From positions 62,001 through 126,000 of the forward strand of contig NZ_NERU01000001.1 in NCBI RefSeq assembly GCF_003063265.1: DNA of 64,000 nt. Reading direction: 5' to 3'. This stretch comes from Limnohabitans sp. WS1 (lineage in GTDB: Bacteria; Pseudomonadota; Gammaproteobacteria; Burkholderiales; Burkholderiaceae_C). Positions 43,143 through 52,673 of this stretch are shown here, piece by piece. Both the position numbers and the translations under genes were made by a program. Below the pieces are notes generated by a model, which was given only the letters and a program-made list of their open reading frames with translations, made no database searches and was not told the origin of the DNA. Each line of letters starts with the position of its first letter. Position 1 is the first letter of the stretch.

Positions 43143-44449
43143 CCACTGTCACCTTGAATCCCGGTTATTTTTCGACGCGCTCTGCCCTGGACTGGGGTTT
43201 TGCTTTGCTGGCCTTGCTGGGCACGGTCTTTGCATTTTTGCGCTACCAGCCGTCGATGGATGTTTACGAGCAAGCCATTTTGTTGTTCAGCTGGCCTGCT
43301 GTGGTGTGGCTGGCCTGGTTCTGGCGGCCCTTGCGCACGCTGATGCTGGTGGTGACCGGCCTGTCCTTGTTTGCCATTTACCTGTACCAAGGTGATTTGG
43401 CTCGGGCTGAGCAGGTGTTCTTTTTGAAATACTTTTTGTCCAGCCAGTCGGCCATCTTGTGGATGAGCATGGTGTTTTTCATCAGCACCGTTTTTTACTG
43501 GGCTGGGGTCTTTGTCCGCGGTCAAAGTGACTCCTTGGAGTCCTTGGGGTCGCGCATGGCTTGGGTGGCCGTGGCATTGGCCTTGATTGGCACCTTGGTG
43601 CGTTGGTACGAAAGCCATCAGTTAGGCCCAGACATTGGTCACATTCCTGTCAGCAACTTGTACGAAGTGTTCGTGATGTTTTGCTGGATGACAGCTGCTT
43701 TTTACCTGTATTACGAAGCCCAATACAAAACACGCGCATTGGGGGCTTTTGTCATGCTGGTGGTCAGCGCCGCCGTGGGATTTTTGCTGTGGTACACCTT
43801 GGTGCGTGAGGCGCACGCCATTCAACCTTTGGTGCCTGCCCTCAAAAGCTGGTGGATGAAGCTGCATGTGCCCGCGAACTTCATTGGTTATGGCACCTTC
43901 GCCTTGGCGGCGATGGTCGCTTTTGCCTACCTGATCAAACAACAGGCGACCGAAACAAGTTGGTACAAGCTGGCACCATTGTGGGTGCTGGGCATTGTGT
44001 TGTGCTTTGAGCCGGTGGTGTTTCGCAAGGCACCAACCGAGGAGGGCAGCGGCTATTGGATGGTGTATTTCGGCATTTCGGCCTTGATCGTGGCGGGGAT
44101 TTTGGCTGGGCGTCGTCGCATTGCTGAGCGTTTGCCGTCTTTCGAGATCTTGGACGATGTGATGTACAAGTCCATCGCCGTGGGCTTTGCCTTTTTCACC
44201 ATTGCCACTGTGCTGGGGGCTTTGTGGGCTGCTGAGGCTTGGGGGGGTTACTGGAGCTGGGACCCTAAAGAAACCTGGGCCTTGATCGTTTGGTTGAACT
44301 ATGCAGCGTGGCTGCACATGCGGCTCATGAAGGGTTTGCGCGGCACGGTTGCCGCTTGGTGGGCCTTGGTCGGTTTGGGCATCACCACATTTGCCTTTTT
44401 GGGCGTCAACATGTTTCTGAGCGGTTTGCACAGCTACGGCACCCTGTGA
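43139..44449 (+). CDS. ccsA: Cytochrome c haem lyase subunit CcsA/CcsB (ResC-like)
   Basis: Predicted 436-aa integral membrane protein with about 10-11 TM segments. The tryptophan-rich WWD haem-binding motif is WGGYWSWDPKETWALIVW at about 368-385, with a conserved His in LHM just after and another in KLHVPANFIGY near 245. It moves haem to the periplasm for attachment to apocytochromes together with ResB. It overlaps resB by ATGA. It ends 18 bp before the convergent receiver gene. Confidence 0.95.
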   Translation: MTTVTLNPGYFSTRSALDWGFALLALLGTVFAFLRYQPSMDVYEQAILLFSWPAVVWLAWFWRPLRTLMLVVTGLSLFAIYLYQGDLARAEQVFFLKYFLSSQSAILWMSMVFFISTVFYWAGVFVRGQSDSLESLGSRMAWVAVALALIGTLVRWYESHQLGPDIGHIPVSNLYEVFVMFCWMTAAFYLYYEAQYKTRALGAFVMLVVSAAVGFLLWYTLVREAHAIQPLVPALKSWWMKLHVPANFIGYGTFALAAMVAFAYLIKQQATETSWYKLAPLWVLGIVLCFEPVVFRKAPTEEGSGYWMVYFGISALIVAGILAGRRRIAERLPSFEILDDVMYKSIAVGFAFFTIATVLGALWAAEAWGGYWSWDPKETWALIVWLNYAAWLHMRLMKGLRGTVAAWWALVGLGITTFAFLGVNMFLSGLHSYGTL

Positions 44450-44467
44450 TGCCAGAGTCGGCTTGAC

Positions 44468-44863
44468 TCAGGTTGGCTTGTTGCTGACCTGAATTTGTTT
44501 TTCCAGGCCCGCTTCGATGGCCTTCAACAACTCCATGGTGTGAAAAGGCTTGGACAGGAAGGCGATGGCGTCAGAGCGCTGAGCAGCCTGCGTTTCATGG
44601 GGCAGGCTTTCTCCGCTCATGAAAATCACGGGAATGTCATCGCCCGTTTCCCTCAAGCGAATTTGCAGTTCAATGCCTGACATTTGCGGCATGCGCACAT
44701 CGAGCAGCATGACCCGGGGGGCACTCGCTTTGGAGGATTTCAAATACGACGCGCCTCCGTCATGGGCTCTGACCTTGAAGCCATGCGACTCCAACACCAT
44801 CACCATCATTCGGCGCACGTCCTCGTCATCGTCGACGACTTCAATGAGGGCAGGAGGTGACAT
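44468..44863 (-). CDS. Stand-alone response regulator receiver
   Basis: Predicted 131-aa single-domain receiver of the FixJ/NarL-like type. D11-D12 at the acidic pocket, phospho-acceptor D55 (VMLLDVRMPQMSG), S83 (IFMSGES) and K105 (FLSKPF) are all present, so it should be phosphorylatable. There is no output domain and no kinase next to it; it may signal by protein contact. It lies between ccsA and the divergent msrP gene. Confidence 0.88.
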   Translation of the reverse strand: MSPPALIEVVDDDEDVRRMMVMVLESHGFKVRAHDGGASYLKSSKASAPRVMLLDVRMPQMSGIELQIRLRETGDDIPVIFMSGESLPHETQAAQRSDAIAFLSKPFHTMELLKAIEAGLEKQIQVSNKPT

Positions 44864-45060
44864 AGGGATAGAGGATAACTAAAAATCAATTTTAGCGAAA
44901 TAAAGATTCAATTTTTTTGACTTGTTGGTTTTTGATTATTCATGTTTGGCGAAAGTGATGGACTGGAAAAGTCAGGGCAGAAGGCTTTTGAGGCAGTAGG
45001 CTGCACAAGGTGACGATACCGTTCAAAATCAAGCAATCGCTTCATTTCTTCGGCAAGATC

Positions 45061-46056
45061 ATGCTCATCATAAATTCAGATAACGGTTTTCAACACCCTG
45101 TAGCCAGCGAGATCACACCAGTTGATGTTTATCGCTCGCGCCGCGAGGTGGTGCGAAACATGGCACTGGGCACAGCGGGGCTGGCTCTGGCCGGTTGGGG
45201 GCAGCGCGAGGCCCATGCGCAAACGGCGCGGCCTGGCAAGTTGTCAGTTTTTGCCGCCGGCAAGTCCGCAGTGCTGGGGGCCAACACCATGGAGAAACCC
45301 ACTCCGTATGAGGATGCCAGCACCTACAACAACTTTTACGAATTTGGCACCGACAAGGCCGATCCAGCCAAGCGTGCCCATACCCTCATCACCGACCCAT
45401 GGAGTGTGGACATCGAGGGCCTGGTCAAGAAGCCGGGTCGTGTTTCGCTGGAAGAGCTTATGAAGTGGGGAGCCATGGAAGAGCGCATTTACCGATTGCG
45501 CTGCGTGGAAGGCTGGTCGATGGTGATTCCATGGGTGGGCTATTCACTGGCCGACCTCATTCGGCGTGTGGAGCCCTTGCCAGGGGCCAAATTTGTGGAA
45601 TTTGTCACACAGGCCGACCCCAAGACCATGCCGGGTTTACGCTCTAGCGTGCTGGATTGGCCCTATGTGGAAGGCCTGCGCTTGGATGAGGCCATGCACC
45701 CGCTGACCTTGCTGGCCTTTGGCATGTATGGCGAAGTCTTGCCCAAGCAAAACGGCGCACCGCTGCGCCTGGTCGTGCCTTGGAAATACGGTTTCAAGAG
45801 CGGCAAGAGCCTGGTCAAAATCCGATTCACCGACAAACAACCCGTGTCTTCGTGGGAAAAGGCAGCGCGTCAAGAGTATGGGTTTTATTCCAATGTGAAC
45901 CCGCTGGTGGACCACCCCCGCTGGAGCCAGGCCACCGAACGCCGGATTGGCGAAGACGGCCTGTTGGCCAAAAAACGCAAAACGCTCATGTTCAATGGCT
46001 ATGAGCCGCAGGTTGGTCAGCTCTACGCCGGCATGGATTTGAAGAAATTTTTCTGA
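45061..46056 (+). CDS. msrP: Protein-methionine-sulfoxide reductase catalytic subunit MsrP
   Basis: Predicted 331-aa periplasmic molybdoenzyme (YedY) repairing oxidised Met in envelope proteins. The Tat-type leader has [20 protein letters not shown] at 26-45. Cys C148 in [15 protein letters not shown] is the molybdenum ligand. The end GMDLKKFF fits the family. The start at 45061 ([10 protein letters not shown]) agrees with family N-termini; the frame opens at a GTG 51 bp earlier. It overlaps msrQ by one base (TGATG). Confidence 0.94.
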   Translation: MLIINSDNGFQHPVASEITPVDVYRSRREVVRNMALGTAGLALAGWGQREAHAQTARPGKLSVFAAGKSAVLGANTMEKPTPYEDASTYNNFYEFGTDKADPAKRAHTLITDPWSVDIEGLVKKPGRVSLEELMKWGAMEERIYRLRCVEGWSMVIPWVGYSLADLIRRVEPLPGAKFVEFVTQADPKTMPGLRSSVLDWPYVEGLRLDEAMHPLTLLAFGMYGEVLPKQNGAPLRLVVPWKYGFKSGKSLVKIRFTDKQPVSSWEKAARQEYGFYSNVNPLVDHPRWSQATERRIGEDGLLAKKRKTLMFNGYEPQVGQLYAGMDLKKFF

Positions 46057-46661
46057 TGACCATGAGGGCTGCATTGCGCCACCCTGCGGCCTGGTGGGCG
46101 CTGCTGTGGGTAGGGCTGATGCCCCTGGCCTGGCTGGTGTTGCAGACGCTGCAAGACCAGTTGGGCCCCAACCCCGCCGAAGCCTTGATCCGCGCCACAG
46201 GCGATTGGACCCTGCGCAGCCTCTGTGTGGTGTTGGCCGTGAGCCCTTTGCGCACCTGGCTGGGCTGGCCCGAACTGCTGCGCTTTCGGCGCATGCTGGG
46301 TTTGCTGGTGTTTGCTTATGCCAGCCTGCATCTGCTGTGCTACGCCTGGTTTGACATGGGATTTGACCTGGCCGACACCTTGCAAGACCTCTTCAAGCGC
46401 CCCTTCATCTGGCTGGGTTTCAGTGCCTTTGTGATCTTGCTGGCGCTGGCCGCCACCTCTTTCAACCGTGCTGTGCGATGGCTGGGCGGTAGGCGTTGGC
46501 AGCTGCTGCATCGGGGCGTTTATGCGGTGGCCGTGCTGGCCGTGATGCACTTTTGGTGGATGCGCGCGGGCAAACAGGACTTTGATGAGGTGCTGGTCTA
46601 CGCGGGCATTTTGGCGGTTTTGCTGGGCTGGCGCGTGCTGCGTTTTGCACGGCGAGCCTGA
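46056..46661 (+). CDS. msrQ: MsrQ haem-binding membrane subunit
   Basis: Predicted 201-aa inner-membrane b-type cytochrome (YedZ) that passes quinone electrons to MsrP. It has about six TM segments; haem-type His residues lie in YASLHLLCY near 91 and in LLHRGVYAVAVLAVMHFWWM near 150-169. It follows msrP with a one-base overlap. A GC-rich hairpin at 46677-46702 follows. A start two codons later (46062) is equally possible. Confidence 0.92.
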   Translation: MTMRAALRHPAAWWALLWVGLMPLAWLVLQTLQDQLGPNPAEALIRATGDWTLRSLCVVLAVSPLRTWLGWPELLRFRRMLGLLVFAYASLHLLCYAWFDMGFDLADTLQDLFKRPFIWLGFSAFVILLALAATSFNRAVRWLGGRRWQLLHRGVYAVAVLAVMHFWWMRAGKQDFDEVLVYAGILAVLLGWRVLRFARRA

Positions 46662-46676
46662 GTGCGCCATCGGACG

Positions 46677-46702
46677 CTGTACAGCCGGTTCAGGCTGCAC
46701 AG
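46677..46702. terminator. Possible terminator hairpin between msrQ and lysA
   Basis: CTGTACAGCC-GGTTCA-GGCTGCACAG forms a 10-bp stem with one mismatch between the convergent msrQ and lysA. There is no T-run, so it may be a weak or Rho-assisted site. Confidence 0.35.
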
Positions 46703-46708
46703 GGCATT

Positions 46709-47992
46709 TCAGACCAGCTGCTCCAGCGCAAAGGTGTCAAACGCCGATTCGCGCTGGCGAATCAGGTGGGCCTGTGTGCCATCGACCAGGATTTCGGCAG
46801 CGCGGCCCCGCGTGTTGTAGTTGCTGGCCATGCTCATGCAGTACGCGCCTGCCGACAGCACGGCGAGCGCATCACCCGCTTGCACCAGCATCTGACGGTC
46901 GCGGCCGATCCAGTCGCCGCTTTCGCACACGGGGCCAACCACGTCATAGACTTCGCCATCACCTGAGCGTGGCGTCACCGGCACGATCTGGTGGAAGGCC
47001 TGGTACATGGCCGGGCGGGGCAGATCGTTCATGGCGGCGTCGACGATGCAAAAGTTCTTTTGCTCGCCGGGCTTCAGATACAGCACTTCGGTCAGGCAAA
47101 CGCCCGCATTGCCCACCAGTGAGCGGCCGGGTTCGATCATGAGCTGGCGCTGGCCGTAGCCGCGTGCATCCAGCTTGGCCAGCAGCTGCGCCCACAGCGC
47201 ATCGGCCTCAGGCGGGGTGTCGCCGTTGTAGTTGATGCCCAGGCCGCCGCCAAAGTCGATGTGGTGGATGGGGATGCCCGCTGATTCGACCTCGGCCACC
47301 AGGTCCAGCACGCGGTCCATGGCGTCCAGATAGGGCGTGCTGTCGGTGATTTGCGAGCCGATGTGGCAGTCGATGCCCACCACCTTCAGGCCGGGCAGGC
47401 TGGCCGCGTGGCGGTATGCCCGCAGCGCGTCTTCGTGGGCGATGCCGAATTTGTTGCCTTTGAGGCCGGTTGAGATGTAGGGGTGGGTTTTGGGGTCCAC
47501 ATTGGGGTTGACGCGCAGGCTGACCGGGGCTTGTTTGCCCAGGCCCATGGCCACGTCACTCAGCACATCGAGTTCGGCTTCGCTTTCGACGTTGAAGCAG
47601 CCAATGCCCACTTGAAGGGCCTGCTTCATTTCGGCGCGGGTCTTGCCCACGCCAGAAAAGATCACCTTGGCCGGGTCGCCGCCCGCAGCCAGCACGCGCG
47701 CCAGCTCGCCGCCCGAGACGATGTCAAAGCCGCAACCGGCATCGGCAAACACCTGCAAGATGGCCAGGCTGGAGTTGGCCTTCATGGCGTAGCAAATTTG
47801 CGCCTGACGTCCGGCAAAACCGCGCTGGTAGGCGGCCAAGGCCGAGAGCATGGCGGCTTTGGAGTACACAAACAAGGGCGTGCCGTGTTCACGGGCCAGC
47901 TCAGACAGGCGCACGCCTTCCACATGCAGCTGGTCGCCCAGAAAAGCGATGTGGGGTTGGCCGGGCAAAGTAGCGTTGATGGGGGTGTTCAT
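46709..47992 (-). CDS. lysA: Diaminopimelate decarboxylase
   Basis: Predicted 427-aa PLP enzyme making L-lysine from meso-diaminopimelate. PLP Lys K71 is in CYAMKANSS, the glycine loop is DFGGGLGI near 248, and the segment EPGRSLVGNAG near 290 and CESGDWIGRDR near 356 give the phosphate and active-site Cys/Glu. Length matches LysA. It lies 57 bp after lptM on the same strand, the lptM-lysA arrangement common in proteobacteria. Confidence 0.95.
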   Translation of the reverse strand: MNTPINATLPGQPHIAFLGDQLHVEGVRLSELAREHGTPLFVYSKAAMLSALAAYQRGFAGRQAQICYAMKANSSLAILQVFADAGCGFDIVSGGELARVLAAGGDPAKVIFSGVGKTRAEMKQALQVGIGCFNVESEAELDVLSDVAMGLGKQAPVSLRVNPNVDPKTHPYISTGLKGNKFGIAHEDALRAYRHAASLPGLKVVGIDCHIGSQITDSTPYLDAMDRVLDLVAEVESAGIPIHHIDFGGGLGINYNGDTPPEADALWAQLLAKLDARGYGQRQLMIEPGRSLVGNAGVCLTEVLYLKPGEQKNFCIVDAAMNDLPRPAMYQAFHQIVPVTPRSGDGEVYDVVGPVCESGDWIGRDRQMLVQAGDALAVLSAGAYCMSMASNYNTRGRAAEILVDGTQAHLIRQRESAFDTFALEQLV

Positions 47993-48049
47993 GGCGCAGG
48001 CGTGGGGCAGTGTGAAGATGGACGGGGTGGTGGCCGGTCAGAGTTTGAT

Positions 48050-48301
48050 TCAGCGCACAGGTGAGGCAGGTGTTGGCAAGGCCGGGGCGGGGGCAGGTGG
48101 AGATGATGTCGCAGGTGCTTGCCCAGAGGGTCCGGGTGTGACGGTGTGCCAGGGGTTCAAGCTTTGGGGCAAGCTTGCACGGCCCGCCGACTCCGGTGCA
48201 GTGGGCAAAAACAAAGGGCCTTTTTGCCCGCAGGCGCTCAGCACAGCCGCACCGCCAACAAGGACATGCAGCATGACTAGAATCTTCATTACCTTCAACA
48301 T
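48050..48301 (-). CDS. lptM: LptM-type small lipoprotein (YifL)
   Basis: Predicted 83-aa lipoprotein. The lipobox LSAC is followed by GQKGPLFLP, the diagnostic segment of YifL/LptM, which helps LptD maturation in E. coli. The rest is Pro/Ala/Ser-rich and low complexity. Two starts are possible: 48301 (used) or 48289, which gives a 20-residue signal peptide. The long open frame upstream overlaps cyaY on the other strand and was ignored. It is just upstream of lysA, as in other proteobacteria. Confidence 0.82.
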   Translation of the reverse strand: MLKVMKILVMLHVLVGGAAVLSACGQKGPLFLPTAPESAGRASLPQSLNPWHTVTPGPSGQAPATSSPPAPAPALPTPASPVR

Positions 48302-48313
48302 CCTGCGATTGTA

Positions 48314-48643
48314 ATGACCGACCTTGAATTCATGGACCAAGCCGAGCGCCTTTTGAGTGGCATAGAGCAATCTTGCGATCGGCTGAACGACGACACGGAT
48401 GCCGATGTGGACAACCAGCGCGTGGGCGGCATGGTCACCCTCACTTTTCCAAACCGCAGCCAGATCGTGGTCAACCTGCAAAAGCCGCTGCATGAGGTGT
48501 GGTTGGCCGCGCGTTGCGGCGGTTTTCATTACCGCTTTGATGGCGCTCAGTGGATGGACACCAAGGGCCAAGGGGAGTTTTGGGACAGCTTGTCACGCTA
48601 CGCCAGTGAGCAAGCGGGGCTGCCTTTGAAATTTGCCGCTTGA
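48314..48643 (+). CDS. cyaY: Frataxin homologue CyaY
   Basis: Predicted 109-aa iron-binding protein that regulates Fe-S cluster assembly on IscS. The acidic first helix ([16 protein letters not shown] ... DDTDADVD) and the beta-sheet segment [18 protein letters not shown], ending at [11 protein letters not shown], are frataxin-like. It diverges from lptM with only 12 bp between the start codons, so the promoters of one or both must lie inside the other gene. Confidence 0.92.
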   Translation: MTDLEFMDQAERLLSGIEQSCDRLNDDTDADVDNQRVGGMVTLTFPNRSQIVVNLQKPLHEVWLAARCGGFHYRFDGAQWMDTKGQGEFWDSLSRYASEQAGLPLKFAA

Positions 48644-48678
48644 GGGCTGTCTAAGCCCTTTGGCGGTGTCCGATGTCG

Positions 48679-48710
48679 GGCCATGGCAGGCCTGACGGCT
48701 TGCCGTGGCC
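48679..48710. terminator. Strong hairpin between cyaY and mrcA
   Basis: GGCCATGGCA and TGCCGTGGCC pair over ten positions with one G-T wobble; the 12-base loop also holds GCC/GGC. It lies between the 3' ends of the convergent cyaY and mrcA. There is no T-run, so it is a candidate terminator or mRNA-end hairpin. Confidence 0.4.
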
Positions 48711-48715
48711 TGGGG

Positions 48716-51106
48716 TCAGTTTCTGAAGAGGTCGAGAATCCGGTTTCTTTCTTCAGCGGGTGGCAAGGATGCCGGTGTTTTGGGGGTCGATTCCGTATTG
48801 GTGCCCAGTGAGTTGACGCCGCCACCCCGTGCGTATTCATCGTAAAGCCATTCGCCGCCGATGTTCACCAGGCCCTCGGGAGCCATGGGTTCAGCTTGGG
48901 GCAAAGTGCGCAGGGCTGTCTCCATGAAATTGATCCACACAGGCAGACTCAAGCCACCACCGGTTTCACGGTCGCCCAGCTTTCTGGGGGTGTCGTACCC
49001 AATCCAGACCACAGCAGCCAATTGTGGATGGTAGCCCGCGAACCACGCGTCCATGGCATCGTTGGTGGTGCCTGTTTTGCCGTAAATGTCGCTGCGATGG
49101 AGGGTGGCTTGTGCTTTGGCCGCCGTTCCTGAGCGGGTAACTTCCTGCAGCAAACTGGTCATCACGTAAGCGTTGCGTGACGAGATGGCGTGGGGCGTGT
49201 CAGGCGTGATGGCTTGTGGTGGGCTGTCCACCAAAATACGGTCTTTGTAATCGGTGATGCGGGTGATCAGGTGCGGTTGTACACGGTAGCCGCCATTGGC
49301 AAACACGGAGTAGCCCGTGGCCATTTGCATCACGGTGACCGAGCCGGCCCCCAGTGCCATGGTGAGGTAGGGGGGGTGCTTTTCGGCATCAAAACCAAAA
49401 CGACTGACCCATTCTTGGGCGTTGCGTGCACCCACTGATTGCAGCACACGGATGGACACCATGTTTTTGGACTTGGCCAAGCCTTTGCGCAAGCTCATGG
49501 GGCCGTCAAAGGTGCCGTCGTAGTTTTTGGGCTCCCAAGGTTGGCCACCGGTGACGCCACCATCAAAAAACAAGGGCGCATCGTTGACAACCGTGGCTGG
49601 CGTGAACCCTTTTTCGAGGGCCGCAGAGTAAATGAAGGGCTTGAAACTGGAGCCCGGTTGACGCCAAGCTTGGGTGACGTGGTTGAACTTGTTTTTGGTG
49701 AAGTCAAAGCCACCCACCAGCGCCCGAATGGAGCCGTTTTGTGGGGTCACGGCCACAAAAGCGCCTTCGACTTCAGGCAGCTGCGTGATCTCCCAGCCCC
49801 CTTTGGCCATTTGCACAATGCGGATGACCGCACCTTTGCGGATTTGTTTGGCCGCCGGGGCTTTGTCGGCCAAACCCGATTGAACGGGTTTGAGTCCATC
49901 GCCCGTGATGGTGATCTGTTCACCGTTTTGGCGGATGACCACCACTTTTTTGGCCGACGCTTCCAGCACCACCGCAGACATGACGTCACCGTTGTCTGGA
50001 TGGTCGTCCAAAACATCGTCGATGGCCTCTTCGGCCTTTTTGGGGTCGCTGGGCAGGTCGATGAATTTTTCCGGGCCCCGGTAGATTTGACGTCGCTCAA
50101 AGTCCATGAGGCCTTGGCGCAGGGCCCTGTAGGCGGCCATTTGCTCACCCGATTGGATGGTGGTGTAAACGTTCAAGCCCCGGGTGTAGGTGTCTTGTCC
50201 GTATTGGGCAAAAACCATCTGGCGCACGGTTTCTGCCACATGTTCGGCGTGCAAAATTTTCTTGTCACCCGAGGACCGCAATTTCAGGGGCTCGGCTTTG
50301 GCTCGCAAGGCTTGCGATGCCGTGATGAAGCCGTTTTCTTCCATGCGCTCAATGATGTAGAGCTGCCGAGAGCGTGCGCGTTTGGGGTTGTTGATCGGGT
50401 TGAGTGCAGAGGGCGCTTTGGGCAAACCTGCCAGCATGGCCGCTTCGGCAATGGTGATGTCCTTGAGGGGCTTGCCGAAATAAGTTTCGCTGGCGGACGC
50501 AAATCCATAGGCCCGATGGCCCAGGAAAATCTGGTTCATGTAGATTTCCAGAATTTGGTCTTTGCTCAGCAGGTGTTCGAGTTTGTAAGTCAGCAAAATT
50601 TCGTAAATTTTGCGGGTGAAGGTTTTTTCGGATGACAGGTACACGTTGCGTGCGACCTGCATGGTGATGGTGGATGCGCCCTGACTTTTGGCGCGTCCAA
50701 TGTTGGCGATGCCCGCTCGCAAAATGCCCAGATAGTCCACGCCCCCGTGCTCATAAAACCGGCTGTCTTCAATGGCCAAGACGGCGTCTTTCATGACGCG
50801 GGGTATGTCCTTGATGGGGGTCAGGTTGCGGCGTTCTTCGCCAAATTCGCCAATCAGCTGACCGTCCGCGGTCAGCACGCGAAGCGGCAACTTGGGTTTG
50901 TATTCGGCCAGATCGGAAATGTCCGGCAAATTCGGGTAGGCCACCACCATGGCCACCCCCACGACCATCAGCAAGCAAAACAACGCCGCTGAGGCCAGGG
51001 TGGCAACCCAAATGGCCAATTGAGCGAGCCAAGCAAACAGGCTCTTGGAGCCTTTGTTTGGGCCGGCCTTGGTGGAGGAGGGCTGGTGTGAGTCGGTGGT
51101 GGGCAT
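48716..51106 (-). CDS. mrcA: Penicillin-binding protein 1A
   Basis: Predicted 796-aa bifunctional peptidoglycan synthase. A short cytoplasmic N-terminus and TM (about 25-55) precede the GT51 transglycosylase domain (EDSRFYEHGGVDYLGI with catalytic Glu, then KSQGASTITMQVARN). The transpeptidase domain shows SSFKP near residue 487, SKN near 545 and GKTGTTNDAMDAW near 685, the three penicillin-binding motifs. It diverges from the pil operon, the usual mrcA-pilM arrangement. Confidence 0.95.
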   Translation of the reverse strand: MPTTDSHQPSSTKAGPNKGSKSLFAWLAQLAIWVATLASAALFCLLMVVGVAMVVAYPNLPDISDLAEYKPKLPLRVLTADGQLIGEFGEERRNLTPIKDIPRVMKDAVLAIEDSRFYEHGGVDYLGILRAGIANIGRAKSQGASTITMQVARNVYLSSEKTFTRKIYEILLTYKLEHLLSKDQILEIYMNQIFLGHRAYGFASASETYFGKPLKDITIAEAAMLAGLPKAPSALNPINNPKRARSRQLYIIERMEENGFITASQALRAKAEPLKLRSSGDKKILHAEHVAETVRQMVFAQYGQDTYTRGLNVYTTIQSGEQMAAYRALRQGLMDFERRQIYRGPEKFIDLPSDPKKAEEAIDDVLDDHPDNGDVMSAVVLEASAKKVVVIRQNGEQITITGDGLKPVQSGLADKAPAAKQIRKGAVIRIVQMAKGGWEITQLPEVEGAFVAVTPQNGSIRALVGGFDFTKNKFNHVTQAWRQPGSSFKPFIYSAALEKGFTPATVVNDAPLFFDGGVTGGQPWEPKNYDGTFDGPMSLRKGLAKSKNMVSIRVLQSVGARNAQEWVSRFGFDAEKHPPYLTMALGAGSVTVMQMATGYSVFANGGYRVQPHLITRITDYKDRILVDSPPQAITPDTPHAISSRNAYVMTSLLQEVTRSGTAAKAQATLHRSDIYGKTGTTNDAMDAWFAGYHPQLAAVVWIGYDTPRKLGDRETGGGLSLPVWINFMETALRTLPQAEPMAPEGLVNIGGEWLYDEYARGGGVNSLGTNTESTPKTPASLPPAEERNRILDLFRN

Positions 51107-51148
51107 GAAAGATTGGAGGCTTGCCCAGCGGGTTGCCGAACTGAGCGC

Positions 51149-51154
51149 ATTATA
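51149..51154 (-). promoter_or_regulatory. Candidate -10 box of mrcA
   Basis: TATAAT on the minus strand, 43 bp upstream of the mrcA start. No good -35 match is seen at 16-18 bp. The remaining gap to pilM (51155-51291) is AT-rich with no clear element. Confidence 0.4.
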
Positions 51155-51291
51155 AAAATCTCTGGTCCCAGGTGTGGATGGGTTGTTTGATTTGTGCGTA
51201 CTTTTATTTTAAAAAAACAAGCTTGAACTTGTGATTCATGTTACAAAAGCTTCATTGACGCAACTTTTGAGGCTTTGAGCCGAGGAAATTC

Positions 51292-52035
51292 ATGCAAGCC
51301 TGGTCCATGTTTTGGCGAGGGATGTCGGTGAGACCCGTAAGGCAGGCCTGGGGTTTGGCCAGCCATGGGCCGTCTTGGAGCTTGGTGGGTTTGAACTTGC
51401 TCACGCCTGAGTTGATCAGTGTTCACACCAGTATTCAATGGTCTCCCTCCCAAGACGAGACTGTCTGGCCGGGTTTGGGCAAGTGTTTGCGTGAAGCCGG
51501 AGCGCTGCGTGGGCGGCAACAGCACCGGGTGAGCATGGCGCTGTCGAGTGAGCAGTGTGTTTCAGGGGTGTTGGAGCTACCCGCTCATCTGGTCGCCGAC
51601 GAATGGGCCACCGAAGTCCAGTTGGAGGTCTCGCAATTGCTGGGCAAGCCCGCCGATGAAGTTCATTTTGATTTTTATCCTGAAATCCAAACCCACGAAG
51701 CTGTCCAGCGAGTCCATTGGGTGGGCTGCACGCAATCGCAAATAGACGACTACAAAATTTGCACACGAGCGGCCGGGTGGCAGCTCGAGAGTGTCGAGCC
51801 TGCCGTGTTGGCCGCACAAAGGGCGGTTGCCGCTTTGCAAGGCGGCATGGGCAGTGTGTTGACCCAGTCCACACAAGATTGGCAATTTCGCGTGCAATCC
51901 GTCAAAGAGTTGGCGGCACAGATGCAGGGGCACCCGCTGGATTTGATGGCCGAACCAGGACTGCATCAAGCCATGAAAACAGAGGCAGGGGCGCGACTGA
52001 TGGCGGCGGGTTTGGCCTTGAGGGTGTGGTTGTGA
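51292..52035 (+). CDS. pilM: PilM-like type IV pilus assembly protein, short form
   Basis: Predicted 247-aa protein in the pilM position. It has actin-like strand fragments (SWSLVGLNLL; RVSMALSSEQCVSGVLELP) and EVHFDFYP, but it is about 100 residues shorter than the usual 350-aa PilM, with no clear C-terminal ATP-binding half. GAGGAA before 51292 supports the start. The stop overlaps the next start (TGATG). The call rests mainly on gene order between mrcA and a secretin. Confidence 0.7.
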   Translation: MQAWSMFWRGMSVRPVRQAWGLASHGPSWSLVGLNLLTPELISVHTSIQWSPSQDETVWPGLGKCLREAGALRGRQQHRVSMALSSEQCVSGVLELPAHLVADEWATEVQLEVSQLLGKPADEVHFDFYPEIQTHEAVQRVHWVGCTQSQIDDYKICTRAAGWQLESVEPAVLAAQRAVAALQGGMGSVLTQSTQDWQFRVQSVKELAAQMQGHPLDLMAEPGLHQAMKTEAGARLMAAGLALRVWL

Positions 52036-52673
52036 TGGCCGCCTTGAATTTGCTCAATTACCCCGGTTTGGACCGGCAACGCAGACGATTTCATCGGCGA
52101 TGGACCTTGGCTGCGGGCGTTGCAACAGGGAGCTTGGTGGGCTTTTTGCTGCTGCATTGGAGTGATTCATACAGGCTGTTTTTGCAGCAAGAGCAGCAGC
52201 GCCTGAATGCCCACGTCAGCGCACAAAAACTGCAACAGCAAGCGGCCAATCAATCGAAACTTCAGCAAGGCCAAGGGCAACTGCAGTTGCAGCACTTGCA
52301 ACAGGTGGCAAAGCAGCACAAGGCATGGGAGGCATTGAATCGCGCCTTGCAACAAGAGGCTGCCCAGGGTGGATTGCAATTGTTGAGTTTGCAGTTGACC
52401 TCCGATCGTCTGGAGTTGCAGGGCCGAGCCAAAGACCTCAACAGCATGAACCAATCCAGAGAGCGGCTGTCGCAACAATTGCCTTGGGTCTTGAGCTTGA
52501 CCCGGGCCCAGTTTGTCGCCGATGGGCTTGGCTCCAACCCGAGTCCAGTGCTGCCCGACCGTTCGGCTGCCGTGGAGTTTGTCTGGCACGCCGATGGGCT
52601 GGGGCTGGGGGCCCGGTATGAAAAACCCGGTGCTGCTTCGCCCTCAGGCTCCCCGGAAAAGGCTTCGCCATGA
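52035..52673 (+). CDS. pilN: PilN-like type IV pilus inner-membrane protein
   Basis: Predicted 212-aa bitopic membrane protein: short cytoplasmic segment with NLLNYPGLDRQRRRFHRRW (the PilN cytoplasmic motif that binds PilM is of the INLLP type), one TM at about 25-42, then a Gln-rich coiled-coil (about 45-110) and a ferredoxin-like domain. It overlaps the previous and next genes by one and four bases. Confidence 0.75.
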   Translation: MAALNLLNYPGLDRQRRRFHRRWTLAAGVATGSLVGFLLLHWSDSYRLFLQQEQQRLNAHVSAQKLQQQAANQSKLQQGQGQLQLQHLQQVAKQHKAWEALNRALQQEAAQGGLQLLSLQLTSDRLELQGRAKDLNSMNQSRERLSQQLPWVLSLTRAQFVADGLGSNPSPVLPDRSAAVEFVWHADGLGLGARYEKPGAASPSGSPEKASP

